Source of the DNA: Paenibacillus amylolyticus
GTDB lineage: Bacteria; Bacillota; Bacilli; Paenibacillales; Paenibacillaceae
DNA length: 64,000 nt
Direction: 5' to 3'
Assembly (NCBI RefSeq): GCF_003719335.1
Contig: NZ_RIAS01000010.1
Coordinates: 186,001 to 250,000 of the forward strand
Notes under the pieces: model-generated
What the model was told of the DNA's origin: nothing
What the model saw: the letters and a program-made list of their open reading frames with translations, nothing else
Database searches by the model: none
Shown here: piece by piece, positions 20,262 to 27,957 of the stretch
Position numbering within the stretch: position 1 is the stretch's first letter
Layout of the letters: each line of letters starts with the position of its first letter
Program-made: the position numbers and the translations under genes

Positions 20262-21275
20262 ATGAGTGTAAACAAACAGATCGTACTGGCTTCCCGTCCT
20301 GAAGGAACCCCATCCAAAGAGAATTTTGAATTTGTTGAGAAATCGCTACCTGAACCGGAAGCTGGACAAGTGCTGGTTCGTACATTATATTTGTCGGTCG
20401 ACCCGTACATGCGGGGACGAATGAAAGATACGAAATCCTATGCACCGCCGTACGCCCTGAATGAAGTCATTAAGGGAGGCGCGATCGGGCAAGTTGTGGA
20501 ATCATCCGAGCCAAATTTACGCAAAGGTGATCTAGTGACGGGGATGTGGGGCTGGCAGCAATATGCTGCGGTCAATACAACAGATCTGTCACTGATTGAT
20601 TCAGACGAGGCTCCAATTACAGCCTATCTCGGTGCATTGGGCCTGACAGGTTTGACCGCGTATTTCGGCATGGAGGATATCGGCAAACCCAAAGATGGAG
20701 AGACCGTTGTAGTCTCTGGTGCGGCAGGAGCTGTGGGTATGATCGCGGGTCAGATCGGTAAAATCGTCGGTGCGCGGGTGGTCGGTATTGCAGGTTCTGA
20801 CGATAAATGTGCTTATCTGAGAGAAAAGCTTGGTTTCGACGTTGTGCTTAACTACAAGACGGAGCAAGATATGTCGGCAGCGATTGAAAAGGCTTGTCCT
20901 GACGGAGTCGACGTATATTTTGACAATGTTGGCGGCGATATCTCGGATGCTGTACTGCGTCATATCAATCGGAATGCACGTATTCCGCTGTGCGGACAGA
21001 TCTCGTCTTATAATCTGGAGAAACCGGATATCGGCATGCGTCCACAAACGCTGCTGCTAACGAACACGGCGCTGATGAAAGGTTTTCTGCTGGGCGACTA
21101 TACGAAGTCCTTCAAGGAAGGCCGTGCCAAGCTGGCTAAGTGGATTCAGGAAGGTAAACTTCAATATGAAGAGAACATTGTGAATGGTTTCGAACGGACG
21201 CCAGAAGCTTTCATCGGTCTTTTTTCCGGAGATAATCTGGGCAAACAGCTGGTGAAGGTTGCAGACCCTCAATAG
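20262..21275 (+). CDS. NADP-dependent MDR oxidoreductase (YfmJ/CurA-like), 337 aa
   Basis: A zinc-free medium-chain dehydrogenase/reductase of the alkenal/curcumin reductase group. The start is ATG 20262, eight bases after AGGAGG; an earlier in-frame start at 20202 adds a non-conserved extension. The N-terminal GroES-like domain shows LSVDPYMRGRM. The nucleotide-binding site is SGAAGAVGMIAGQIGKI, and VYFDNVGGDI and LCGQISSYN are family motifs. It likely reduces alpha,beta-unsaturated aldehydes or ketones with NADPH. It is monocistronic. Confidence 0.88.
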   Translation: MSVNKQIVLASRPEGTPSKENFEFVEKSLPEPEAGQVLVRTLYLSVDPYMRGRMKDTKSYAPPYALNEVIKGGAIGQVVESSEPNLRKGDLVTGMWGWQQYAAVNTTDLSLIDSDEAPITAYLGALGLTGLTAYFGMEDIGKPKDGETVVVSGAAGAVGMIAGQIGKIVGARVVGIAGSDDKCAYLREKLGFDVVLNYKTEQDMSAAIEKACPDGVDVYFDNVGGDISDAVLRHINRNARIPLCGQISSYNLEKPDIGMRPQTLLLTNTALMKGFLLGDYTKSFKEGRAKLAKWIQEGKLQYEENIVNGFERTPEAFIGLFSGDNLGKQLVKVADPQ

Positions 21276-21407
21276 ATGAAGTGAAGTTAGATCATATGGG
21301 TTGATGGATGAATTAATTCATTCCGCCTATCAAAGCGACTTCCGCATGACAGTTCTGATCAAGTGGTTGCAGCCTGCGATTCTCCTATTCTCATGTTGAA
21401 GATAAAA

Positions 21408-21526
21408 GTAGGCATAGGAGTATAAGAGCAAAGGCTAGAACGAAAGTAAAAGTGAAACCAAAAGCGCTAAACAAAGGTTAGAATAGAAGTAGAGCAAAAA
21501 TTAGAGCAAAAGTAGAGCAAAAGCAA
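21408..21526 (+). repeat. A-rich degenerate tandem repeat
   Basis: After the oxidoreductase gene the + strand runs purine-rich, with repeated AGAGCAAAA/AGTAGAGCAAAAG words (clearest 21490-21523) and looser AAGTAAAAGTGAAACC copies before them. It is followed directly by a terminator. No coding potential is apparent. Confidence 0.55.
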
Positions 21527-21573
21527 AAGACACGTTCTCGGCACCTTTTGAAGGTGTGTTGAACGTGTCTTTA
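21527..21573 (+). terminator. Terminator
   Basis: GACACGTTC (21529-21537) pairs with GAACGTGTC (21561-21569), and the inner GCACCTT/AAGGTGT extends the hairpin; TTTA follows. It probably ends the oxidoreductase transcript. Confidence 0.65.
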
Positions 21574-21698
21574 TAAGTTGATGTTGATGTGATCAATGTG
21601 ATTGGTAGATGCTTAATACCTTGATTGTTTAAATGTTAAAACTTTATTGCTCTAGACCTATAAAAATCATGGCAGAGCCGGAGTATTTTAGCTACCAT

Positions 21699-22184
21699 CT
21701 AGTTCTGAACAGCGAGCACTTCCTTGTAATGTTTGTACATATACACACGCCAGCGCACAATCATACCGAACGCCAGCAGGAAGAACAGGCCGCCGGTTTG
21801 CGGAATGCTGACATATTTCTGGATGACTTCATGCAGAATCAGGCGTACAGCCAGAAGTCCTAGCAAAATGAAGGCAAAGCTGCGGGAACGTGTGGCAAAA
21901 ATCTCTTCCCCTACGCGTTCAAACCGAGTACTGCGAATGAGAGGATACGAGAAAATAAACCAGCCAACCAGGAGCGCGATGAATGCCCACAATAGCGGAA
22001 CATGTGTCTCTGGTACAACAAACATAAAGAAGCCTGTGCTCATGCCGAGCGGCGGAATAATAATTTTACGGATGGTGACCGGCCGGTGGCTGGCTTTCAT
22101 ACGAATGAAGATGGCAAGTAAGGCCATGACAAGCATGCCAACGGTCGCCCCGATTTGAAGATAGTACGGAGAGATTTGAGCCAC
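21699..22184 (-). CDS. CcdC-family membrane protein, 161 aa
   Basis: Four or five predicted membrane segments: about 8-28, 46-58, 64-80, 103-120 and 130-148. The GTG start at 22184 has AGAAGG upstream. The sequence (IFIRMKASHRP, PPLGMSTGFFMFVVPETHVP) resembles the CcdC/YneJ (DUF1453) family, named from B. subtilis genes near cytochrome c biogenesis but of unproven function. No ccdA or thioredoxin-like gene is next to it. The upstream gap of about 1 kb holds repeats, so it is probably monocistronic. Confidence 0.75.
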   Translation of the reverse strand: MAQISPYYLQIGATVGMLVMALLAIFIRMKASHRPVTIRKIIIPPLGMSTGFFMFVVPETHVPLLWAFIALLVGWFIFSYPLIRSTRFERVGEEIFATRSRSFAFILLGLLAVRLILHEVIQKYVSIPQTGGLFFLLAFGMIVRWRVYMYKHYKEVLAVQN

Positions 22185-22346
22185 GTAAACGCCTTCTTTC
22201 TACAATGATATGTAATCCGTAAAATCGGATAAGTACAAAATGACCTGATTTTTCAGTTCCTATTATAGCACAAACACAGGAACTCGATAGAACACATATC
22301 TTTTAAAAATGCAGGCCATGTTGATCGTTTTTATTTGGAAAATATG

Positions 22347-22508
22347 TAGGGAGTGTCTGTAAACTCTGAAGAAAGCAGATTTTGCCGAATTTTCGTTCCA
22401 AGCAAGGAAGTTTCCCGCAGGCGTGCCGGGGCACGTCAAGGGAAAGTGACGTAGCAGGGGGCGAAAAAGGGGGAAGATGCACTTCAGTAGGTTTCAAGAC
22501 ACGCCCTA
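22347..22508. mobile_element. MITE-like element, 162 bp
   Basis: TAGGGAGTGTCTGTAAAC (22347-22364) is an imperfect inverted repeat (15 of 18) of the right end GTTTCAAGACACGCCCTA (22491-22508). The interior is GC-richer than its flanks and has no gene. Ends of the form AGGGxGTGTCTxxAAAC are like those of small non-autonomous elements mobilised by a larger transposase. No transposase is present in the window. An obvious target duplication was not found. Confidence 0.5.
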
Positions 22509-22654
22509 GTATTGTTCCCGCTGAGTTGTCGTTTATACGAATAAGAGGAAATGAAGCAGATATACTAACAAGCGATTACTACAGATGGACAGACGTTGCA
22601 CGGTATATCTCGACTATCCCGACTCAATTATCTCCTGCACACAAGCCTTGCAGG

Positions 22655-22848
22655 CTAACGATCGCCAGGAAGCTTATTTGCCGCATTTTGTGCTCATTTA
22701 ATTCTAACGATCACGAGAAACCTTATTTTTATGAATTTCGGTCTTTTTCACGGTTTTTAGCCCAATTTTGAGAGAATAGCGTCTCTGGTGATCGTTAGAA
22801 TTCCAAAAGGCTGTTTATCGAGTATATAAGGTCTGTGGTGATCGTTAG
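22655..22848. repeat. Four-part inverted repeat element, copy A
   Basis: Four 25-bp units are arranged forward, forward, reverse, reverse: 22655-22679, 22704-22728, 22774-22798 and 22824-22848. All share CTAACGATC at the outer end and a CTTATTT-like inner end. Unit starts step by 49, 70 and 50 bp. Spacers are not related to those of the second copy at 48404-48598, but the geometry is the same. The rest of the 1045-bp gap (22185-23229) has the MITE-like element, a hairpin at 22911 and no credible gene. Confidence 0.8.
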
Positions 22849-22910
22849 AATTTTGGCAGACGTATGGAAGTCTCACTTTGTTGAGAGGAAATTGTAGTAG
22901 TTGTAGTAGT

Positions 22911-22937
22911 CCGGTCAGATTCAATTAATCTGACCGG
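22911..22937 (-). terminator. Hairpin downstream of the TetR gene
   Basis: CCGGTCAGATT (22911-22921) and AATCTGACCGG (22927-22937) form an 11-bp perfect stem with a 5-base loop. It lies about 290 bp downstream of the minus-strand TetR gene. No T run follows, so a terminator role is uncertain. Confidence 0.4.
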
Positions 22938-23229
22938 GGTTAGCTTAGTCGCGGACATGCTTGCCATGAAGTGGGGCACCGCTTGTGCTAGGAGCTGCAA
23001 GCGGTGCGGGGAACTTAATTCGTTTGGTTAGACGGGCTTCGATTACTTGGTGAAGATCAGCTCCCGAGAGTATCTTCTTTCGTTCGGTTGCTTACGAGTG
23101 TCGCGGCTGTTTTCTCTTGCTTGGATACTTAGCGTTAGCGTTGTCCAGAAACGTTTACCTTTCTGTTCATAGGGACTATAAGCTATAGATGCTAGCGTAT
23201 ATCCCGACAGAGTTAGCTTTTCCCTTCGT

Positions 23230-23805
23230 TTATACGTCTTCGGACAGGTGGCGCAGCCCGTGAAGAAAAGCGGACACGGTCAGACGCAGGCTGTCGTCCG
23301 GACTGAAATCCATGCCGAAGCCACCTTGCGCCTCAATGGAGGCAAAACCATGGCAGAGGCTGCGTAATCCCCGAACAGCATGCAATGCTTGCGCTTCGGT
23401 AAGGGGGTATGGCTGCAATGTATGCAGTAGCATGTTCAGCAGATCTGTTTTGCATGCCGCGAGCTGCGGTTCATTCAGGTCGGGTGCATGGTATGAGGCT
23501 TCATAGAGCCCGGGATGCTGGCGAACGAAGCCAATATAAGCGGCGGCGATGGCTTGAATGGCCTCGTCGCCGGTGCGGTCCGCCGCAGCCTCGTTTACGG
23601 CAAGGCCAAGCTGTTGCACTGACATCAGCGCCAGTTCCTGGCGAAGCCCCGGGAGCCCGCTGATGTGGTTATAGAGCGACGGCGAGCGCACATCCAGCCG
23701 CTTCGCAAGAGCGGCAAGAGTCAGCGCCTCAAAGCCGTCGCTGTCCGCGATCTGGATCGCGGCGTCAAGCAGCGCGCCGCGATCCAGACCTTGCCGGGGG
23801 CTCAT
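23230..23805 (-). CDS. TetR/AcrR-family repressor, 191 aa
   Basis: The N-terminal HTH (about 9-55: DAAIQIADSDGFEALTLAAL and LDVRSPSLYNHI) is typical of TetR regulators. The C-terminal half (AAYIGFVRQHPGLYEASYH) resembles the TetR_C_33/WHG ligand-binding domain. ATG 23805 overlaps the upstream hydrolase stop by 4 bp, so the two are one operon. The palindromic site at 24542-24581 is the likely autoregulatory operator. The gene is GC-rich relative to its flanks. Ligand unknown; it may be the substrate or product of the neighbouring hydrolase. Confidence 0.88.
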   Translation of the reverse strand: MSPRQGLDRGALLDAAIQIADSDGFEALTLAALAKRLDVRSPSLYNHISGLPGLRQELALMSVQQLGLAVNEAAADRTGDEAIQAIAAAYIGFVRQHPGLYEASYHAPDLNEPQLAACKTDLLNMLLHTLQPYPLTEAQALHAVRGLRSLCHGFASIEAQGGFGMDFSPDDSLRLTVSAFLHGLRHLSEDV

Positions 23806-24527
23806 CGCTGCCCCCCGGCTGGGTGCAGTCGCTGCTGCGCATCAGCGACTGCCGCGCGCATGCCCGCCGCGGGCTGGCGGAGCATTCGTCCGTGGCCAAC
23901 GGCCAGCACGGACGGCTCCAGCTCCGCCAGGCGCTTCGCGCTGGCTAGTGCCGCTTCGCGATTCCACGTGGCCAGCGCAGGGAACGGGAAGAGCGGGCGC
24001 ACGCGGCCGGACACGGCGAGGCCCCCGCGCACTTGGTACGCATCGCCGACGATCAACACTCGGCTGCGTGTATCCATGAAGGCCATATGCCCAGGCGTAT
24101 GGCCTGGAGAAGCAATAGCGACCAGCGATCCGATCTGGTCGCCATCTTTGAGCAGGCGATCCGGCTTCGTACGGATGCCTTTGGGCACACTGCCGCGTAC
24201 CGGGGTCTGCGGCTCGTGCGGCAACAGCGATGTGTCCCCGGTTAACAGCTTGGCATCTCGGCTGGAGATGCATACCTCAGCATCGGGGAGCGCATCCTTA
24301 AGACCATCAAGCGCCCCAACGTGGTCCGCATGGGCATGAGTCAGGATGATGGTGGTGATGGGTTTCCCCAAGGAAGCGGCTGTCTCCAGAATACCTTTGA
24401 GACTAAAGGGCATTCCGGCATCAATCAGAGTCAAGGCTTGATCCTCTTCAACCAGGTAGACATTTACCGGAAAGAGACGGGGAAGGAATGAGATTTGGTG
24501 AACATCGTACTCACGGGTGATACGCAT
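23802..24527 (-). CDS. Metallo-beta-lactamase-fold hydrolase, 241 aa
   Basis: The start is ATG 24527 behind AGGAGG; the longer frame from 24587 adds a hydrophobic stretch without a ribosome site. Metal-binding motifs are THAHADHVG (HxHxDH), GHTPGH, GDAYQV and VGHGRM, giving a complete dinuclear site as in glyoxalase II/AHL-lactonase relatives. No secretion signal remains with this start, so it is cytoplasmic. It is first in an operon with a TetR regulator, so expression is probably substrate-induced. Its 3' part is very GC-rich. Substrate cannot be assigned. Confidence 0.85.
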   Translation of the reverse strand: MRITREYDVHQISFLPRLFPVNVYLVEEDQALTLIDAGMPFSLKGILETAASLGKPITTIILTHAHADHVGALDGLKDALPDAEVCISSRDAKLLTGDTSLLPHEPQTPVRGSVPKGIRTKPDRLLKDGDQIGSLVAIASPGHTPGHMAFMDTRSRVLIVGDAYQVRGGLAVSGRVRPLFPFPALATWNREAALASAKRLAELEPSVLAVGHGRMLRQPAAGMRAAVADAQQRLHPAGGQR

Positions 24528-24541
24528 CGGAAATCCTCCTA

Positions 24542-24581
24542 AAACTAATGATGTTAGTAATATAACTAATACCATTAGTTT
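24542..24581 (-). promoter_or_regulatory. TetR operator candidate
   Basis: AAACTAATG (24542-24550) and CATTAGTTT (24573-24581) form inverted outer arms, and TTAGT-AATAT-AACTAA forms an inner inverted repeat. The site is 15 bp upstream of the hydrolase start and covers the place where the promoter should be. It fits binding of two TetR dimers or one long operator. Confidence 0.6.
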
Positions 24582-24688
24582 ACGCAATATAAATTTTCAG
24601 CATAACGGGATAACTCCTAAATCAGCTTAAAATCAAACTTTACAAAAAAAGCGTTTTCAAAATGAAGATTAGCGATTATAATAATCAC

Positions 24689-24751
24689 GTAAGCCCTTTC
24701 ATATGTCTATCTTATTGGAGCCCTTCGCGAAGCGAAAGGCTCACTTTTTTA
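24689..24751 (+). ncRNA. Possible short RNA with own promoter and terminator
   Basis: TTTTCA (24654-24659), a 17-bp spacer and TATAAT (24677-24682) make a good promoter. About 30 bases after the expected start, GAGCCCTTCGC pairs with GCGAAAGGCTC (about 24718-24742) and is followed by T6 (24745-24750). The product would be about 60 nt with no sensible reading frame. It could be a small RNA or a remnant. I do not recognise a family. Confidence 0.35.
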
Positions 24752-24867
24752 TGCATAGAACGTTTTCAACCTCAGGTTTTGAATCAGCCTTCGGCAGATC
24801 ACCCGCGAGAGTGTAAGTATTGATATAACAGGGAAATCTATGATCAAATGACGTTCAGGAGCAAATG

Positions 24868-24905
24868 TTGACAAACATAACTGTTACTCATATAATGACA
24901 GTTAT
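24868..24905 (+). promoter_or_regulatory. Consensus promoter with overlapping operator (Rrf2 gene)
   Basis: A perfect TTGACA (24868-24873), 17-bp spacer and TATAAT (24891-24896) precede the Rrf2 gene. ATAACTGT (24877-24884) and ACAGTTAT (24898-24905) are inverted repeats bracketing the -10 box. Binding there would block the promoter, so autorepression by the Rrf2 protein is the simplest reading. Confidence 0.75.
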
Positions 24906-24958
24906 ACTTACCTTGGAATGAAGTTCATCGGTGTTGTATGCCGGGAAGGGAGTAAGTT

Positions 24959-25420
24959 ATGAACAGCGAATTTACCATTGCGGTGCATTGTCTTGTTTTT
25001 CTATCAATGAGAAGCGAGTGTATGGCCAACAGTGAAGACCTGTCTCAAAGTGTGGGCACACACCCGGCCAGAGTCCGCAAGGTACTGAGTGTTCTGCGTA
25101 AACATGGTTACTTGACGACCAAAGAAGGTGCTCATGGGGGATACCTGCTTAGTCGGCCAAGTGAAGAGATTAAGCTTGGAGAAGTGTACAGACTGGTCGC
25201 CGGAGGTTCGCTCGGGCCAAGCTGGTGTTCAGGTGAATCGGGTTCACCGTGTAAAGTTTCCTCTAATATGCAGGGTGTGATGGGGGCTATATACGATGGA
25301 GGGGAAGAGGCGCTGAGCGCTTATTTCGACCGCATATCGATACTTGATGTGAAGCAAAGCATTGAGCGTGGGGAAGGACCGTTTCCGATGGAAGGTGTAT
25401 CTACCAAAGAGAAGACTTGA
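24959..25420 (+). CDS. Rrf2-family transcriptional regulator (YwnA-like), 153 aa
   Basis: The start is ATG 24959 after GGGAAGGGAG. The winged helix (about 5-80) has the Rrf2 hallmark EGAHGGYLLSRP. Cysteines are at about 11, 22, 88 (SWCSGE) and 95 (SPCKV), but not in the close three-Cys cluster of IscR, so a thiol or quinone/aldehyde sensor is more likely than an Fe-S one. It has its own promoter with an overlapping palindrome. The nitroreductase gene 265 bp downstream is a plausible target. Confidence 0.85.
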   Translation: MNSEFTIAVHCLVFLSMRSECMANSEDLSQSVGTHPARVRKVLSVLRKHGYLTTKEGAHGGYLLSRPSEEIKLGEVYRLVAGGSLGPSWCSGESGSPCKVSSNMQGVMGAIYDGGEEALSAYFDRISILDVKQSIERGEGPFPMEGVSTKEKT

Positions 25421-25685
25421 ATGGGTGCTGTCAGAGTCATGGCTTTAAGTGCATGATGATGTGGTTAAACAGGCATGGGAGAAAAGTGTAAGAGAGGCGT
25501 ATGCTCCGGTGTGAAAGAGTTTGAAAGTTGAGGTAATTCCGGGCATAACGTGAACACAGATGGGGAGCGTTCGTCTGCGCTGATGTTATTTTCGGAAGGC
25601 CTGTGCTTGGGGCGGATTGGCTTTCAAGGCGTGCTTTGCGAACGTAAAAATATAATATTCCAAACAGAACTAAGGAGTGGAACAC

Positions 25686-26312
25686 ATGTCCGTTACTGAA
25701 AAAAATGAAACACTCAGCGTCATTAGCGAACGTCACGCAGTTAAAAAGTATGAAAAAGGTTTTGTATTGCCAGAGGCTGACCTGAACGCAATCTTGACTG
25801 CAGCTTCCGAAGCCCCGTCTTCCTGGAACTTGCAACACTGGAGATTCCTCGTGATTGAATCCGAAGCAGACAAAGCAAAGTTGTTGCCTATCGCTTACGG
25901 ACAAACACAAGTAGTGGACAGCTCTGTTACGATTGCCGTTCTTGGTGATCTGGAAGCGAACCGCAATACATTCATTTACGATCAAGCTGTTGAAGCTGGC
26001 GCGCTGCCTGCTGAAGTTCGTGACGCGTTGGTGGGTCAAATTAACGGTGCTTACCAAAACCCGCAAATCGCTCGTGATGAAGCAATCCGCAACGCTTCTT
26101 TTGCTTCCCAAAACATTATGCTGGCAGCACGTTCACTGGGTTACGACACTTGCCCAATGGGCGGATACAACCCACAACAATTGATCGAAGCGTTCAACAT
26201 CCCTGCACGCTTTGTGCCAACTTTGCTGATTACTGTAGGTAAAGCTGCTGAGCCAGCTCGTCCATCAGGTCGCTTCCCGTTGTCCGAAGTCGTTGTAAAA
26301 GGTTCTTTCTAA
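25686..26312 (+). CDS. Nitroreductase-family flavoprotein, 208 aa
   Basis: The start is ATG 25686, nine bases after TAAGGAG. The protein opens with the FMN-binding ERHAVKKYEK motif, has EAPSSWNLQHWRFLVI for flavin and dimer contacts, and GYDTCPMGGYNPQQL near the C-terminus, all typical of NfrA/YodC-like NAD(P)H nitroreductases. It likely reduces quinones or nitro compounds. Codon use is strikingly regular (AAC, GAA, CAA), suggesting high expression. The Rrf2 gene lies just upstream in the same direction; a strong terminator follows. Confidence 0.9.
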   Translation: MSVTEKNETLSVISERHAVKKYEKGFVLPEADLNAILTAASEAPSSWNLQHWRFLVIESEADKAKLLPIAYGQTQVVDSSVTIAVLGDLEANRNTFIYDQAVEAGALPAEVRDALVGQINGAYQNPQIARDEAIRNASFASQNIMLAARSLGYDTCPMGGYNPQQLIEAFNIPARFVPTLLITVGKAAEPARPSGRFPLSEVVVKGSF

Positions 26313-26349
26313 GTCCATCTAAACGTGGATTATAGGCAGTAATATTCTA

Positions 26350-26391
26350 AGCGAGTACATCCTCTTATCGGAGGGCAGTACTCGCTTTTTT
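26350..26391 (+). terminator. Terminator after nitroreductase
   Basis: AGCGAGTAC (26350-26358) pairs with GTACTCGCT (26378-26386), followed by a T run. Confidence 0.85.
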
Positions 26392-26581
26392 GCTATTTCT
26401 ACAGCTCGTGGGTACTGATTACGGCTTGCTGTGTGCTCATTGAAGGACCGTGGTAAAGGCGCTCTTTGTATGACTGGAAATTTTTGTGCATGATAAAATA
26501 GGATATGAATACAGGATCAGGCAAAGCTGATATCAGAACATAATCCCAATCCTTAGGCGCAGACTTACACTCAGGCTGTAC

Positions 26582-26624
26582 ACAAAACCCCGCACTTTCC
26601 AAAGAAGAAAAGATGCGGGGTTTG
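26582..26624 (-). terminator. Terminator after SLH gene
   Basis: On the minus strand CCCCGCA and TGCGGGG (26614-26620 and 26588-26594) form a stem, followed by TTTTGT, just 31 bp after the SLH stop codon. Confidence 0.65.
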
Positions 26625-26654
26625 CAATTCTATTCTTTTGCCCCGAGATACCTT

Positions 26655-27338
26655 TTACTTCTCCGGTGTTTCCGGGATTTGCGGTGTGAAGAAGGATTCC
26701 ATGTGCTGAATGGCATTGTACATCATCACGGCAGCCTCAGCGCGAGTAATGGCTTGTTTCGGATGGAACTGTCCGTTCGCATCAAGTGCGCTGATCTTCA
26801 GCACCAGAGAACGCTGTACGGCACCTTGGTACTCTGGTGTAAGCTCATTCTCGTCCGCAATGTCTACGGGCTGTATTTTGATCATAGGCAGACCACCTTT
26901 GGCCTCAATCGCTTGCATGAGGAACAGGGTGTACTGCTCGCGAGTGAGCGGTTTGGATGGATCAATATTTTGCGGTAGCTTAATGCTGTTGTATTGTGCG
27001 CGGATGAAAGCATCGCTGTACCAGACGCCGTCTTTTACATCAGAGAAATAATCACTAGGCACAGGCATTTTAATAAAACGAATAGCGTTCAGGTTTAAGT
27101 CCAGCCCGTCTACGATCAATTGAACGCCTTGCGCGGTACTCAGCTGTTCTTCTGGCTTGAACAAGTTATCGCTAACCCCTTTGATTAATCCATCCTGATG
27201 GAGAGATTCGATTTTGTCTGCACCCGGAATACCTTGAATATCCGTAAATTTTGACGGCGCAGCATGGAGAGGGCCCGCACTTAAGGAGAGGGTAAGTAGG
27301 GCTCCTGCCGTAAAGGCTGCTATAATATTTTTCTTCAT
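26655..27338 (-). CDS. Secreted SLH-domain protein, 227 aa
   Basis: The start is ATG 27338 (MKKNIIAAFTAGALLTLSLS) with GCGAGGCG upstream. A Sec signal peptide ends near LHAAPS. Three SLH-like repeats follow: FTDIQGIPGADKIESL to LIKGVSDNLFKPE; YFSDVKDGVWYSDAF to LTREQYTLFL; and AVQRSLVLKISALDANGQF to ITRAEAAVMMYNAI. The protein ends soon after, with no other domain, so it would be a cell-wall-bound SLH-only protein attached to pyruvylated wall polymer. Role unknown; it is monocistronic. Confidence 0.85.
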   Translation of the reverse strand: MKKNIIAAFTAGALLTLSLSAGPLHAAPSKFTDIQGIPGADKIESLHQDGLIKGVSDNLFKPEEQLSTAQGVQLIVDGLDLNLNAIRFIKMPVPSDYFSDVKDGVWYSDAFIRAQYNSIKLPQNIDPSKPLTREQYTLFLMQAIEAKGGLPMIKIQPVDIADENELTPEYQGAVQRSLVLKISALDANGQFHPKQAITRAEAAVMMYNAIQHMESFFTPQIPETPEK

Positions 27339-27630
27339 TTCAGTATCGCCTCGCTTTTCCAGGAAGTTCATATCCCTTTGTTTTAAAGTGATTTGCTCCT
27401 ATAGACGACCCTTTTGTGCAAAAGGTTGCTTTAATTTTCCACAAATTTATTCTTTGGATTGGTTCCGGTAATCGGTGGCGATTGACTCATCATTTTGCTG
27501 AACAGTCGTGAAAATAGTACGGTTACTGGCCCCGGCTCAGCGCTGATCTGTTTAATGGTTCAGTCGTTATCGTTCATTGTCCTCTTTTTTGTCAATGGTA
27601 CAAAATTTCGGTAAAAAGCGGAAAAAACGT

Positions 27631-27659
27631 TTGACAGTCATATAGACTGCCTTTATTAT
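27631..27659 (+). promoter_or_regulatory. Promoter of the sulfate transport operon
   Basis: TTGACA (27631-27636), 17-bp spacer and TATTAT (27654-27659). Transcription would start near 27666, leaving a leader of about 290 nt before the binding-protein gene. The 290 bp further upstream (27339-27630) hold a small CCTTTTGTGCAAAAGG palindrome and nothing else I can name. Confidence 0.7.
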
Positions 27660-27775
27660 ACGTATATAACTTACTAAACAGGTAGGAATAATAAAAATGA
27701 CTGATTGTTTTGCGGAATGGGTCATGACAGACACATGAGTGCAAGCACTTGAACAGCATAGCGTTCTCACCGTAT

Positions 27776-27882
27776 AGACGGAGGAACACCACAGTGCATT
27801 TTACCGATGAAGCATACACGACTTTAGGGTGCGGTATGACTTAATGAAGGGAAGAGTGCGCAGGGGGTTCCTCCGTCTTTTT
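27776..27882 (+). promoter_or_regulatory. Unassigned structured leader with terminator, sulfate operon
   Basis: AGACGGAGGAAC (27776-27787) is exactly complementary to GTTCCTCCGTCT (27867-27878), which runs into TTTTT. The 79-nt loop is itself able to fold. This is the shape of a regulated leader: a long closing helix followed by a U run. I do not recognise SAM, T-box or another known class. A short frame at 27696 (MTDCFAEWVMTDT) with GGTAGG upstream precedes it and might be a leader peptide. Confidence 0.5.
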
Positions 27883-27957
27883 GTCCTTTTCTGGTGCGTA
27901 CCGCTGTTCTGCCGACCTGTAGTTGATCATGCAAGTTTATATCGGGGGGAGTGTAAG

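Noticed and set aside
22382-22771. 129-aa plus-strand frame
   Set aside because: It runs through the MITE-like element and the inverted-repeat units, has no ribosome site and shows no domain.
23665-24339. 224-aa plus-strand frame opposite the TetR/hydrolase genes
   Set aside because: A by-product of high GC; the minus-strand genes have intact motifs and a ribosome site.
25437-26111. 224-aa minus-strand frame
   Set aside because: It lies antisense to the nitroreductase, which has complete FMN motifs, and lacks a start site.
26399-26602. 67-aa minus-strand frame after the SLH gene
   Set aside because: Its TTG start lies within the SLH terminator hairpin and it has no ribosome site; probably not a gene.
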